Counted from the stretch's first letter, positions 13,335-26,022 are shown. The stretch is 64,000 nucleotides of DNA from Nelumbo lutea (GCA_022828595.1 JAKGHH010000002.1:72016383-72080382), one strand, 5' to 3'. Notes: generated by a model from the sequence alone, not told the origin. A program made the numbers and translations.

Positions 13335-14287
13335 GGGTCTGTTTGGTTTGTGATTGGAATCGGAATGGGAAAGGGAATGGAAATCCTTTGGAATTGGAAT
13401 CGGAATGGTCTATTCCCCTACCTGTTTGGTTCAGACAGGAATCGGAATCAGATTCCGATTGATGCTGTTTGGTTGATTAAGAGGCTGGAATCGGTTTGTG
13501 TGTCAAATACAATGCGTACACATTAGGTGGTGAGCATTATAGGGGTGCTCATGGTTCGGTCCCAAACCGTGGGCTATTTTTTTTTAACCGAACCAGTAGT
13601 ACTGGTTTTTGGAAAACCGGTAACCGAAACTGAACCGAAACTAGTCGATTAACTGGTTGACCGATTTCGTTAATCATCGGTTTGGTTCACCATTTTTTTG
13701 GTTTTTTAGTTTTTACAATATATATTATAAAAATATATAATAAAAATTATAAATATATATCAAATATTATATTTTAAATAATAAATAATATATTATAAAT
13801 ATATACTTATATATAATTCATATTTATTAATTTATAATATACAAAATATATAAAAAAACATGTATACTAGTCAGTTTAGTTAACCGCTGGTTTTATAAAT
13901 ATATATCAAATATTATATTGACATATGCAAAAACAAATCACATTCCCAAATCCATGGCATCATCATCACATTCCCAAAAATAGCATTGATGGCATCCATC
14001 AATTGCGTTCGAACTTCCCAAACCTGCCCCGGGATCACATTCCCAAATTGCATTGACATAAGTTCGAACTTCGAACTCCCGGGATCTTAGCCTCTATTAT
14101 GTAATCACAGGAATGTGATTCCCATTCCGGGGGATTCCAGGGGAGGGAGTCGGGAATGGCCATTCCCCCATATTCAAATGGCATTTCGCCTACTCATTTC
14201 CATTTTGATCGATCAAACATCCGGAAACGGAATGATTCATTCTGATTCTGATTCCAAGGTTCTATTCTCTCGAACCAAAACAGACCC
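13335..14287. mobile_element. Tourist-like (PIF/Harbinger-type) non-autonomous element, 953 bp
   Basis: Terminal inverted repeats GGGTCTGTTTGGTT and AACCAAAACAGACCC are flanked by TTA on both sides (13332-13334 and 14288-14290), the 3-bp duplication typical of PIF/Harbinger elements. The sub-terminal parts also pair (GGAATCGGAATGG near the left, matching CCATTCC-type words near the right). The centre (about 13540-13920) holds another AT-rich repeat beginning TAGGGGTGCTCATGG, probably a partial hAT insertion. No transposase frame is present. Confidence 0.75.
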
Positions 14288-14650
14288 TTAAATCATTTAT
14301 TATATAACATATTTTAATCATTCAATTTACCATAGGGATCAGATCAAATTTTTGGTTAGGGGATATATTCAAATGTGATCGATAAGAATTTGATAGATCC
14401 GGTTTTGATTTGATACCCGACTGGTGTAAGACACATATTCGAATTCGATTCATTGAGATGTCTAGAATCTACTTTGACTTAATAAATCTACTAGTAGGTA
14501 CCTGTGTGATGTACGAGATTTGTTAAGAAAAGCTAAACAATAAAACACATTAGTATATACAATTGTTTTATATTTCTAACTTTTTAATAATTATTAATTA
14601 TACTTTTAATAACTTTTTACAATACAAAAATAACAATAATTTATTTCAAT

Positions 14651-15126
14651 TAAACTTGTTCATGGAACTGATGAAACCAACCAACCCAATCAACTCGACC
14701 CAAATTGCTTAGTTTCTAATATTTCCAGTTGAAATTGGATCAGTTTCGCTATGCCCATTTGTAAATTGACCAAAATCGAATGACCTAATCACAAATATAT
14801 ATTAATATTTTTATATATTAAATATAATTTTTTAATACAAGAAATTGGGGAAATTCCCATACTTCTTAGTCTGAAATATTTTATATTATAAATTTATTTT
14901 TTAATAATGTTAATGTAATTTTTAAAATTTAAAATTAAGTTTTCAATTTAATCTTTTAAACAATTGAGCAACTCGACAATCAATCCAAACCAATACAAGT
15001 TGATTTAGTTGGTTTTCACTAATGGTCAGTAGATTTCGGGTAACCAACTCCCCAACCTGACCATGTCAATTTGGTTGGCCAAATAACCTACTACTAAATT
15101 AAACCAGGTTGTGATCAACACTCTTA
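14651..15126. mobile_element. hAT-like MITE, GTGTTCATGG family, copy A
   Basis: The left end is TAAACTTGTTCATGG and the right end is GATCAACACTCTTA. The flanking octamers ATTTCAAT and ATTTCTTC share ATTTC. The inside, including ACCAACTCCCCAACCTGACC near 15045, is shared with 34542-35046. Confidence 0.5.
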
Positions 15127-16286
15127 ATTTCTTCTAAATTAATATTCTAATCTCTAATAAATAAAAGTAGTTTAATCTCCAATAATTGTTAAAAATTTAT
15201 AGAAAAAATACACAATTATGGAAAATATATTTATAATAAAAATAAAATAAAATACTAATAAAAATAAAATAATTACAATAATCACAAAAATACTAAAAAA
15301 TACTAAAAAAATATATTAAGCTAGTCAATAAATATTGTAATATTAAATAATAGTTTAATCTCTAATAAATATCAATGAATAAAGTACAACAAAAATACAA
15401 TAAATACAATACGTATAATAAATTAAATTTAAAAAATTAAGTAACAGTAATTTAATGTCCAATAATTATTAAAAATTTTCTCTTAAATAACAAAACAAAT
15501 ATATATTTATACAATTATTGAAAATATATTTATAATAAAAACTACTAATTTCATAGTTTTCCTATTAATATTTCTACATTCCAAGTGACTAAACGAAATC
15601 ATATTTTTTGGACTAGCTTCTTTACCCATCTTCATCTAGAATGATGTGGGAACCCTTGCCTATTTGACACTACAGCTGGGCATTGCCATGATGGGTTGCT
15701 TACGAGGACCACCCTAGCAAGCCCTTGCCCACTTAACGCTACATTTGGGTTATGGAGTAATACGTTGTTTATAGAGAATGCCCTAGTATGAGTATGAAAA
15801 GACAAATTAAGATTCATATTCTTGAAGGTTTGGTAAAAGTTTTAGTGTTGGCCACCAACCTTACACCCTCCTCCTTTACAAGCTTATATTGGTGGAACTT
15901 ATCTAATATGCTAAAAAAAATAGATAATAAAATAAGATAAATAATAAACATTAATAATTGATTATAAAATTTATTATAATTAAAAATAATTATATAATCT
16001 TCTAATTAATATTAGTTGTAATAACTAATAGAAGTTGTAATTCCAACCGATTTAAATTCTACTTAAAAATTATAAATAATGTAAATTAATTAAGAAAATA
16101 ATCAAATTTATACAAATATTTGTTTTAAAAATATTTTTTATATTAGTTAAAGTCAGTAGTAAATAAATTTAGTTTTACTATATTAAAATTTTATTAAGTT
16201 TGTTTATTATTATATTTTCACATCTCTCCTTTCAAGCCATTAAACTCATCCTCTCATCTCTCTCTTCTACTAATTATTTTAATAAA
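15127..16286. other. Very AT-rich intergenic DNA
   Basis: No gene seen. The sequence is dominated by A/T words with few GC-rich islands; the open frame at 15632-15817 lies over a short moderately GC-rich stretch that I do not recognise. Confidence 0.5.
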
Positions 16287-18184
16287 CTAGTAATTAAGCA
16301 CGTGCATGAAAAGTTTTTCTTCATATTAATTATTTGAATTTTATATATATCATAGTTAAGATAGAAATTAAAAATTACAAAAGTAACAATACGATTAAAA
16401 ATAAACTTAAATGTTTGTAGTAAATTAGCACATGCATTGCATGTGAAAATTTTAAATTATAATAATAAATTATTATTATTATAATTAAATTTTGTATTCC
16501 ATTTTTGTCATCAATAAAAATAATTTTTACTTAATATGATGAATATATAACATTAGAAATGTTCTCAAATGTTTTTGACAAAATTCTTTATTTTTTCATT
16601 TTTTGTGTTTCATATTTCTGTAAATATTTTTATTCAATTATGGCTTCATGAGTCTTTTGAAAAGTTGGATCATTGATCTGCCATCTAGATAAGAAAATAG
16701 CTTTGCTTTCGAATCAGTTGTAAATTATATATTTTATCTACATTATATAAATCATTTTTAATTATCATACTTAATTTTTGTGTGACATAATTAATATAAT
16801 TTTTACATATTCTTTTGATTATTTATACTTTTTTATTTTTTAATGATTTAGTATTTAACCATCATATCATTGATTAGTCTGTTTGACCCAAACCACTAAC
16901 CCACCACTCAAAAAGGAAAATATTTTGATTTATAGGATGACATTAAATTTTGTATTACATTTTCATCATTGGTAAAATGATTTATTATGTATAAAACTTA
17001 TTTTTGTTCAATATAATGAATTTATAATATTATAGATGTACCCAATATTTTTATTTTTATAAACATATAGCATTAGATATGTGTCCAAATTCTTCTCAAT
17101 TTTTTTTATTTTTGTGATTCTTTGTATTTTCTATTTTTAAAATTTTATTATTTGACTAACATTGTTTCATTTTTATGTTGATTTTAAGTTTGACATTCCA
17201 TTTCATGGTTAATAAAAATACTTCTTACATTACATACTTATTGTTGTTTAGTATATTGAATATACAATATTAAAGATATCCCAATTCTTTTTTTTTTGTA
17301 TTATATATTTTATTTATTTTACTTTTTTATTATTTAATTACAGTATTGTTTATTAACCCATTTGACCCCAAATGGTTGAATTTCTTACCCACCATTGGGA
17401 GGGAAGAAAATGGTTTTGTTTTTAAAGTACTTTTCAAAATATTTATTTTTATACTATTGAAATTAATGTTATGTATTTAATTAATAGAATTTAATGATGA
17501 GAAAAATATATCTTACATATAGGATTTAATGAAAGAATATACCTTAGATATAAGATTTAACGAGAAAGAATAAGAAAATAGTTTTATTTCCAATTGGTTT
17601 TAATTTTATTTTCCATTTTCATCATAAATAAAAACATTTCTTATTTATCATACTTATTATTGTTTAATATGTCAAACATACAATGTTAAAAACGTTCCTA
17701 TTTTTTTTTTATATTTTTTGCATTTTATCTATTTTAATTTTGAATTTTATTATTTAAATGTGGCAACATGGATTGACTCATTTGACCCAAAATGGTTTAA
17801 TTTCTTACCACCACCTAGATAAAAACACTATTTTTTCTAGGTGGATTTTGAAATATAAGTTTTTATGTTATTAGAATTATTGATTTATTATATATGGATT
17901 TAATTAATAGAATTTAATGATGAGAAGAAACAAAAATATTTTAAATATATGATTTAATGAAGGTGAATGCAAGTTAATACCTTAAATGTTGAATTTAATG
18001 AGAGGGAATTGAATGCATTTACTATCTTAGAATTACCTCTTTTAACTTATTTAATGGTCAATACTGATTATCCTATTTGCCCTCATTTCTTATCAATAAA
18101 TTTAGATATAGAGGGGTAAATTTTGTCCTCAAAAAATTCCTGAAATATTCTAGAGGCTATTCATGCTTTTTAAAATAGTATAGA
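16287..18184 (-). mobile_element. Non-autonomous Helitron candidate, 1.9 kb
   Basis: Read on the minus strand it begins TCTATACTATTTTAAAAAG (5' TC, at 18184) and ends GCACGTGCTTAATTACTAG (3' CTAG at 16287). The 8-bp palindrome GCACGTGC stands where Helitrons carry their 3' hairpin. Insertion lies between A (18185) and T (16286), as expected for Helitrons. No Rep/helicase frame is present. The interior has three to four diverged sub-repeats around 16855, 17350 and 17785, each with a CATTTGACCC-type word followed by TTTCTTACCCACC-like sequence. The hairpin is short and the family is not confirmed. Confidence 0.55.
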
Positions 18185-19010
18185 TGTATAAACAAATATC
18201 TCTCTCTTTCTTGTCACATCAATCCATTCCCTCTCTCCCTCCCTCTTTAGCTTCTATCAATTATTTTTTAATAAATGTAGTGTTTCCAAAGCTAATTATT
18301 ATATTAAGTGGACCTAATTTACTTAACATAATTCAATTAACTAAATATATAATTTATTAAATTTAATTTAATTGACCTAACATGATAAATTAATTAATCT
18401 AATTTAATAGTTAAATTAAATTGACAAACAAAATCAAACTAACTTAATAAATGTAATACAGCTATTAACTATTAGCCTTGTTGATCCAATTGAGTTGAAG
18501 ATGGGGATAAGGATGGGGATGAGGAATAACTAGGATAACCGATATAGGAATAAGTAGGGAGTGAAATCCCTGCTTGATAGGGAACCCATTCAGACAAATT
18601 TGATAAATTTTGAAAATAGTTCTATATAATTGCAATAATGCCACTACATATATTGGACAAATTTCAATTTCTATGTTATTTTGGTAATTAATGATGATAG
18701 TGAAGTGCTAAATCAATTTAGATTATTGATTTTTTCATTTTCTTAACAAATCCTTTTTCTCAAAGCAATTCTTTAATTAAAGAAAAAAAAAGACTTTGAA
18801 CACTTGATGGGAAAATCATCCTCATCCGGGATCGAGGTTCATTTTTCTCTTTGATAAGGATTGGGGACGAGGATGGGGAATTATTTAGAAATTACAAACA
18901 AGGATGGTATAAGTATGCTCCCTGCCCTAAGTCCACCCCATTGCCATTTTTAAATTTTCTCATGTTAATTTATTAAATTAATTGAAAATAGATATATAAT
19001 AGTAGTAACA
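18185..19010. other. Intergenic DNA between Helitron and SINE
   Basis: AT-rich, no gene. The stretch 18490-18950 contains a GGGGATAAGGATGGGGATGA block and ends CCCCATTGCCATTTTT, resembling the possible hAT-like repeat at 7027. Confidence 0.4.
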
Positions 19011-19021
19011 AATTAATAATT

Positions 19022-19194
19022 AAAAAGGACAGTCTAATGTACGAGGCTCCTACCAATGCAGGGTCTGGGGAGGGACAAATGTATGCAACCTTACCCTTTC
19101 ATATCCAGCGAGGTTATTTTTCAGGGTTTGAACCTTGGTGACCCAGATTGCTATGGAGCAACCCAACTGTTGCGCAAAGGCCCACCCTTTAAAC
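19022..19194 (-). mobile_element. Au-type SINE with 11-bp target duplication
   Basis: On the minus strand it reads as an Au SINE: a tRNA-like promoter with box A in GCCTTTGCGCAACAGTTGGG and box B in CACCAAGGTTCAAACCC, then the conserved body CCCTCCCCAGACCCTGCA and GGAGCCTCGTACATTAGA, ending in a T-rich tail. AATTAATAATT flanks it exactly on both sides (19011-19021 and 19195-19205), a typical target-site duplication. The family is Pol III transcribed and moves using LINE proteins. Confidence 0.88.
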
Positions 19195-19416
19195 AATTAA
19201 TAATTCATAATATATAATACCAATGCATGAAGTTAGTTAGTATAAAAATTAGCGAAAATAAAATAAGTATTAATAAATAATATTAAAACAAGCTAACAAG
19301 TATTAGTAAGTATGTATGAATAATATTTCTTTAGATATTTTAAATTAGACATTTAATTTTAAATTCTTATTTTCATGGTGCACCTATATTTTAATTCTAT
19401 TTAAAATAAATGAAAA

Positions 19417-19419
<3 letters not shown>

Positions 19420-19465
<46 letters not shown>
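19420..19465. repeat. (AAT)n microsatellite
   Basis: About fifteen uninterrupted AAT/TAA units. Confidence 0.95.
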
Positions 19466-19466
<1 letters not shown>

Positions 19467-20023
19467 TAGTAAAAATAAAAAAAATATCTAAAAAATAATA
19501 AAAAATAAAATTCATCTAAACCCAATTTAGAGTAATAAAAATTAATGACAATTTATCTAACCATAATAAAAATTAATAAACATTAAAAAATTAATACAAG
19601 ATTATTCAAAAGTAATGATTTGGATTGGAATTAATTTAGTTTGTCCAATTGAAAATGTCTTAAGGGTCCTTCAAGCTAGATTCTATTTAACAAATCCATC
19701 GCATGAGTGCCCTCTAATTTAATACTAAAAAATGTTATTTTGCATATGCATATAATTGGATTGGATTAAACCTTAACAGATCGGATTAAGTAATGTTTGA
19801 ATCCAATCCAATTGATAAATGGATCATATTTAATTCACATCTGAATCCATTCGATTATGACTTGACGGATATCCAAAAACGAATATATTTGTGGGTCAAG
19901 AATCAAGACCATCTACAAGATGATATCAAAACATGCGCACTCTTAAAAAGAACACATAATGAATGTGGTGTCTTCCAAAATCAATTGATTTATGAAATAT
20001 TCATACTACCAAATACTCACAAG

Positions 20024-20449
20024 TAGGGTGCCAACTGGACTGGATTTGGTGTACTCTGATTCAGTTCAATGTGAACCATTACAAATGGAGCAGGTCTAAT
20101 TCAATCCAATGAATTTTTAGACCATTTTTGGCCGGCCCAATTTAATGTTTGGACCATCAATCTGTTTAAATTTGTTTTAATTTAGATTGATTTCAACTAA
20201 AACCTAGTCCATTGACACCTATATTAATTCTTATCTTCTATCAATGGACAAGGTATTGGCTCAATCAAAGGCAATCCAATATAAACTCATTATGGATGGA
20301 CCAGGTCTAATCCAATCCAATTAATACTTTGGACCATTATATAAGTCCATACTGTTCCAATTCAATATGTCTTGTTGGTTTGTCCAATCTATCCAAATTG
20401 ATTTTGGTTTAAATGAATCCAACCCAAAATCAGTCCATTGACACCCCTA
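20024..20449. mobile_element. hAT-like MITE, GGTGTCAA family, copy A
   Basis: The left end is TAGGGTGCCAACTGGACTGG and the right end CAGTCCATTGACACCCCTA. Flanking octamers CTCACAAG (20016-20023) and CCCACAAG (20450-20457) match at 7 of 8. The interior is made of repeated words such as TCCAATCCAAT and GGACCAGGTCTAATCC. It is related to 22865-23276. No coding capacity. Confidence 0.75.
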
Positions 20450-20830
20450 CCCACAAGGAAAACTCACAGCAGTATTTAACCCAAACCCCAGGTGGGGTAT
20501 GACTAACTTACCCTTTAATCATTTATTTTAATTACTGAATTAAAGTGCCGACAGATTAGAGAGAGAATGCATCAATAGGGAAAATGCATCAAGACGAGCA
20601 CAACTAACTCATTATTGGGCACTACATGGAACTAGTAGAACAACTCAATAGAATAGTGATATATATATAGTTGGTAGAAGAGCTAGCTAGTGAATCCTCT
20701 AAGCACAACAAGACGAGCACTTGAAGGTGTTTTGATAATTAGACAACTCGGTTATTGGGCAAAGAATATCAATGCCTTATTGTTTCCAAATTCGATTTGA
20801 AAAATAGTGTTTATCAAACGTATTTTATGC

Positions 20831-21138
20831 CATGGTTTTGAAAATCAGACTGAACCAAATGATTGGATTGGTTGATCCAAAATTTGCTGTCAGGCAATCA
20901 GTTTTGTCTCACTTTAAAATCTCTTTTTGGTTAAAAACCATTGATTTGAATTAATAATTCATTGAATTAGACGGTTGAATTGTCAACCTGTTGATCCAGA
21001 CAATGGTTTTTGATCTTTTTTATTTTATTTATTTTTAAGTTAGAACAGACCATTCATTTAAATCAGATGGTCGGACCATTTAACCCAAAAACCAATCCCC
21101 AGAATGGTTCCATGTCCGGTCCAGTTTTTAAAACCTTG
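20831..21138. mobile_element. hAT-like MITE, CATGGTTTT family, best-preserved copy
   Basis: The ends are CATGGTTTTGAAAATC and GTTTTTAAAACCTTG, and the flanks are an exact 8-bp duplication TTTTATGC (20823-20830 and 21139-21146). This copy fixes the boundaries of the family at about 308 bp. It is non-coding; mobility would have needed a hAT transposase from elsewhere. Confidence 0.75.
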
Positions 21139-21146
21139 TTTTATGC

Positions 21147-21853
21147 TGTAGCAGTGAGGTCATGAATGGTCCGGCACATAAAGTTGAAATTAAAATTAGA
21201 AAATTTAGATGGAATTTATTGTGCCTATTGGATGAAGATAAGAAAGAGCCCACTCGCGAGAGTCATGGTTTGAAAGTCATCTGTACCTATACTAATCTGT
21301 ATAGGAACTCTCTAATCTGTATAGGAAGTCTCTTTCCTTTTTGGATTAGGAAACTTTGTTTTAGAAAGTCTTGGGGAGCAAGAGACCCCACCGCCATATG
21401 TATATAAATACCATAAGGTTCAATGGAAAGGATCATCATTTCGGAGCTTCCAAAGTTTTTCTCAGTGTCTCTTCTAATCGTCCCACCCTTATCTTCCAGA
21501 TGTATGGTGTAAGATGCATTTGTAGATATGGTACGATCATTGTTGAGAAGTGGTGGTGGGGCCTGTATGGAGGGGTTGAAGAATGTGTGCTCCACTTTCT
21601 TCTCTCTTTCATTTCATAAGGGGTTGCAGTACTCTTGGAGGAATATTAAATGTATAGATTGGCTTAAACCTAAGGCTCCCTTTGGAAAGAGTGTAAATAC
21701 AAATATCCATGGTTCATGAAATGACAGCATTTGTATTTTCACTAAACACATTTGCATTTGCACTTTTCCAATGAAATTTATATTTGCAAGCCCATCAGTA
21801 CATTTATGTTGTAATGGAATCTCTTATTGTATAAAAAATTTTCAAGAACTATA
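21147..21853. other. Intergenic stretch, no recognised gene
   Basis: Overlapping open frames on both strands (21162-21719) are short, mutually overlapping and unlike any family I know. The stretch from about 21673 begins GGCTCCCTTTGGAAAGAGTG and may be a decayed left end of the Tourist-like family found next to it. Confidence 0.4.
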
Positions 21854-21962
21854 GGCTCAGTTTAGGAAGAGTACAAATACCAATATTTTCAATGCAAAAC
21901 TATGTATATAATTCATATTTGTGTTTTTAAATCTTATATTTGCATTTTTCCCAAACAGAGCC
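21854..21962. mobile_element. Tourist-like MITE, GGCTCAGTTTGG family, copy 1
   Basis: Begins GGCTCAGTTTAGGAAGAGTA and ends TTTTTCCCAAACAGAGCC, inverted repeats of a roughly 105-120 bp AT-rich element. The direct flanks ATA and TTA do not match exactly. Confidence 0.6.
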
Positions 21963-22315
21963 TTATATATAGTATTTCCCAAAAGGTTGGGTTGATTTTT
22001 CCTTTCTTTGTTCATGAATAGGAAAGGTTAAATTATTAGGTTATGCCATTATGAGTGAATGGGGAAGTTTGAAGGGTGAGCCATTTTTTAATTTTTTGAT
22101 AGTGCATTTAGTAATATTTATTGCATCTTAAATAAAGATTTCAACCAATCACATTAAAAACATCACATCGTCTATTTGTTTTTTATTGATTCACATTTCA
22201 CAGACCATGAAGATTTTAACATTGTTAAAAATATCAGGTGCAATGTATCATTTTGTTATTAATTTAGGGTTTTTTTTTGTTTCATTATATAATTCATGCA
22301 TAATAGGTTTATAAG

Positions 22316-22433
22316 GGCTCAGTTTGGAAAGAGTACAAATACAAAAATATATAATATAAATACATATTAAATAATACAAAATACAAGATTTTACATTCTA
22401 CATATTTATATTTCACTCCTTCCCAACTGAGCC
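22316..22433. mobile_element. Tourist-like MITE, GGCTCAGTTTGG family, copy 2
   Basis: Begins GGCTCAGTTTGGAAAGAGTA and ends CTCCTTCCCAACTGAGCC; the interior is AT-rich with ACAAATACAAA and the inverted equivalent. Flanking duplication not preserved. Confidence 0.65.
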
Positions 22434-22864
22434 AAAAGGGTAAATTATACACTTCTACCTTTACTGGTTTCAGTTAAATAGAGACATCCATTCAATCAAA
22501 TTTTCCTATTGGCTTAAACCCCCTTTGACTATGAAACTACATGGGATTTGTTAATAGAAGAGATGGAATAAATGTTTTACCAAAATACCTTTTATAATAA
22601 AATATCAATTTTGCCTCCAAAATTTATATTTATTTATAAAGAAAGCACCAAACTTCATTCCATTGTTTATGAACATTAAATACAACTTTAATGTATAAAA
22701 AATTAAGATGCCCTAATCCTCAGGTCTCAATTGAAAAAGATTTCGTTGACCATGGCTAAATAAAAAGTGATACAAATGCCCCCAATTCTTTTGCTAAATG
22801 ATCTGCCCATGTCCCTTTTAGACTTCTTCCTTGTTGAAACAATGGAGGGCATCTGACTTCACAA

Positions 22865-23276
22865 TAAAGGTGTCAATGGACTGGTTTTGGATTGGACCCC
22901 ATTCAGTTCAAAATCAATTTGGACAGATTGGAGGACCAATAAGATATATTGGATTAGACCAATCCAGTCCAAAATATTTATTAGTTTGGATTGGATATGG
23001 TCTGTCCGTAATAAATTTAGATTGGATTGGGTTGGTTAAGCCAATATATGCTCCATTGATATAAAATAAGAATATCGGTGTTAATGGACCAGGTTTGGAT
23101 TGAAACTAATCTAAATTAAAACGAATTTAAACAGGTTAGATGATCCAGACAATGAATTAGACCGATCTAAAATGGTCTAAAATATTCATTGGATTGGATT
23201 GGACCTGGTCCATTTATAATAAACTCACATTGAACTGAATCAAATTGAACCAAATCCAGTCCAATTGACACCCCTA
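22865..23276. mobile_element. hAT-like MITE, GGTGTCAA family, copy B
   Basis: The left end is TAAAGGTGTCAATGGACTGG and the right end CCAGTCCAATTGACACCCCTA (inverted). Flanks CTTCACAA (22857-22864) and CTTCACAG (23277-23284) match at 7 of 8. The internal words TTGGATTGG and GGACCTGGTCC are shared with copy A. Confidence 0.75.
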
Positions 23277-23284
23277 CTTCACAG

Positions 23285-24005
23285 TACACTTTTTACACAC
23301 ACAAATTACTTTCAACGCGGCATTTGTTTGTATTTTTTTTTTAACCTATATAGTGATATAAATGTGAATTTTGTCAATGAGTATGGGCGCAAAGTTGGTT
23401 TGATTTGTCATTGTTGTCATGGGTGTAAATACGAATCTCAAGGTTGGCATTAACTTATTTTACATTGACCAACATTGAGTGCAAAGTTTGTTTCCATTTT
23501 TCTGTAAAAGGTTCATTTTTAATAAAACACCTGCAACATGGAACGAGTGCACATTCGCTTTGGTTCTACATTTGCACTCTTAGCAAAAGCAGCATTAAGA
23601 ACACATAATGAGTAGAGAAAATTAAAATTCATTGATCTGCCACAGAAAATAAATGGTAGTTTCAACATCATGGTCAGGGCATACATTCTCATTATAAGGG
23701 GCAGATAAATGAGTAATGAGAACATAGAATTGGTAAAACGTTATATTAAAGATAAGCAAAGTGGGCACTGGTCCATTATTTTAAATTTATACAGACAGGT
23801 CCAATGCAGATTTCTGATTTCTACTGCAGAATTATAAACATTTAAAATGTTAAAAAGCTTTCACTCTATACATTAATGCCCGCCCATGAATTGGCATCAG
23901 ATTTCTGATTTCCGAGCTGGCACCCACCCCAATTGAACTTTGGGCTTAAAAATTCTGACCCTGGGCTGAACTATCATTCTCCCTCTTTAATATCAGGTGT
24001 GATCA
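23285..24005. other. Intergenic stretch, nothing recognised
   Basis: Short open frames on both strands (23265-23453 and 23519-23725) match no family. No repeat ends or RNA structure were recognised. Confidence 0.4.
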
Positions 24006-24013
24006 CTTGCCAT

Positions 24014-24512
24014 CAAGGTTCAAAACATCAATACGATAAACCCTGAATCGGGTGTATCGTATCGTATATTTTGGGTCCTGAAACAACTGTATTTATAGGT
24101 GTTTTGGGACCCCACCATTTTTTAATAAAAAAACCCATTTTTAGCTCCCCAAAAACCAAAATTTGAAAAGAAAAAACTAAAAAATAATGTACATCTCAAG
24201 GTTCAATGTATCGTTATGTGTCGACTTGTATCGGCCGATACATATCGTTCCAAGACCCTTTCGATACGCCCCTACAGTGGGTGTATTGGGGGTCTGACCG
24301 GTTTAAGGGATGGAGGGGTCCTAGACCGGCTCCCCTGAACCAGTTTTGAAAAAAAAAAATAAAAAAAGTAAAAAAAACAAGTACCAAAATGCTTGATACA
24401 CCCCTACCGATGTATCAAGCGTATTGGTATTTTGAACCTTGGTATTTCTGTATTTCTAAGTATTGATATGCCTCTGCCGATACGCAGAGGCGTATCGATA
24501 CTTTGAACCATG
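24014..24512. mobile_element. hAT-like MITE rich in CGATACG words, 499 bp
   Basis: Starts CAAGGTTCAAAACATC and ends GATACTTTGAACCATG. Octamers CTTGCCAT (24006-24013) and TTTGCCAT (24513-24520) match at 7 of 8. An internal partial copy of the right end (TTTTGAACCTTGG) ends near 24442. The interior repeats palindrome-rich words such as TATCGTATCGTAT and GATACGC. Confidence 0.6.
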
Positions 24513-24590
24513 TTTGCCATTGGCAACTGACGACAAGCTAATAGTCTCTCTCTCCAAGAATTGCTTTGGGAAATCGCTAGATGTGCAAGT

Positions 24591-25145
24591 CAATGTTTTC
24601 AATATGCCGCTGATCCGGTCGATCGAACCATTCGAACCGTCGTCCGGTCAGGATTTCGGGTCTGGTTCAGTCAAGACCTACTAGACAGTAAAAAACCATT
24701 GACTTAGTTAAGAACCGTTCGACTTGGCTGATTGAACTGTTGACCCATTCGACCTGATGACCAAATCGCAGGTTGCACACTTAATGCGCGCAAAACTTTC
24801 AAAGGCCATAACTTCACACTCCAATGTCTAATTGGGGTGATTTTATTTTGATTGTGGGTAACTTTTCAAGATCTATGCATCCCAAAGAGCCAAAAAATCT
24901 CTTTTTTGGCTTCAAATTACAATTTTTAATATTTTTATAAATAAAAAATAAAAAATATAAATTAAATATAAAACAATACATATAGCATATCTAAAATATA
25001 TTTATACATTATTTATTGCTAAAATATATATTTAACACACATATATATACATGCGACAATGTGACACACCTGAACCGTTCGACCCAGTAACTTGTGGCCC
25101 AGAGGCAAAAATGATTCGACCTCCAGGTCAATTTTTAAAACATTG
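24591..25145. mobile_element. hAT-like MITE, CATGGTTTT family, long copy (555 bp)
   Basis: Starts CAATGTTTTCAATATG and ends TTTTTAAAACATTG; flanks GTGCAAGT and GTGCAAAA share the first six bases. Both outer parts carry family words (TGATCCGGTCGATCGAACC, TTGAACTGTTGACCC), while the centre (about 24770-25060) is unrelated AT-rich sequence, so this is a family member with an internal insertion or a longer subfamily. Confidence 0.55.
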
Positions 25146-26022
25146 GTGCAAAATGTGCTGGATTAGGTTGGATTGAGGTCGACCCTAACCGAACCTGAAA
25201 ACTTGGAACCGGGTTGGATTTGGGTTGGTTGATTTCTATGCTTCCTTTTGTCAAATGTTATTAATTCCTAGAGTCAGTGGTCCATGTTAATCTAATATTA
25301 GTATTATTATACTCATTATAATATTTATAAATAGTTGTCATGATTTTGATGCATATCATAAAAGTTAAATTCGATATATAATATCAACTTGTATCTATTT
25401 ATTTATCAACTTATGTATATAAATTAAAAAAAATATTTGCAATGAAAAAATGTATAAATATAACCTTAAATACTTAGACATACTTACATACATATTTATA
25501 AAATATTTAGACATACAAATTTAAAAATTTATACTTTTCAACCCTAACCTTAACCAAAACCACAGCTCAGCCCAATTCTTTTGGGCTGGGTTTGGACTAA
25601 CCCAATCCAAGTTACAGCACACCACTTATCACATATTAGTGCTTGTGAATGTGAATGTAAATGATATTTCTTTCGCTGACATGACAATGGTTTTTGTTTT
25701 AGAAAACAAAATCATTGACATTACATGGATACCCTCTTAACATTTTAAAACCAATAATAACCCCTCATGTCCATGTTTAAATGTTTAAATAAAGAAGAAA
25801 CATCAATGTCCACTCCAACCAAGTGACCAACAACTCAAACTTCAGTTATACAGTATTGTTCAACCATAGAAGTAAGATCTCATCCAGATAAGGTCAGATC
25901 AAGCTTCAAAGGTATCAGATTTCAGACTTTCAAATGCCACCTGAACTTTTTATAAAAAACACCTAAACCTTTATTAACAATTTTGTATGTTGAGATTTCA
26001 AGGGTTATATGGTTTTTTAGTG
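25146..26022. other. AT-rich intergenic stretch
   Basis: No gene. Inverted GGTTGGATT-like and AACCCAATCC-like words near 25150-25220 and 25550-25610 suggest another decayed foldback element, but I could not define its ends. Confidence 0.4.

Noticed and set aside
21287..21719. Open frames on both strands that looked like a small gene
   Set aside because: Three overlapping frames compete, none has a known motif, and the region borders decayed MITE ends.
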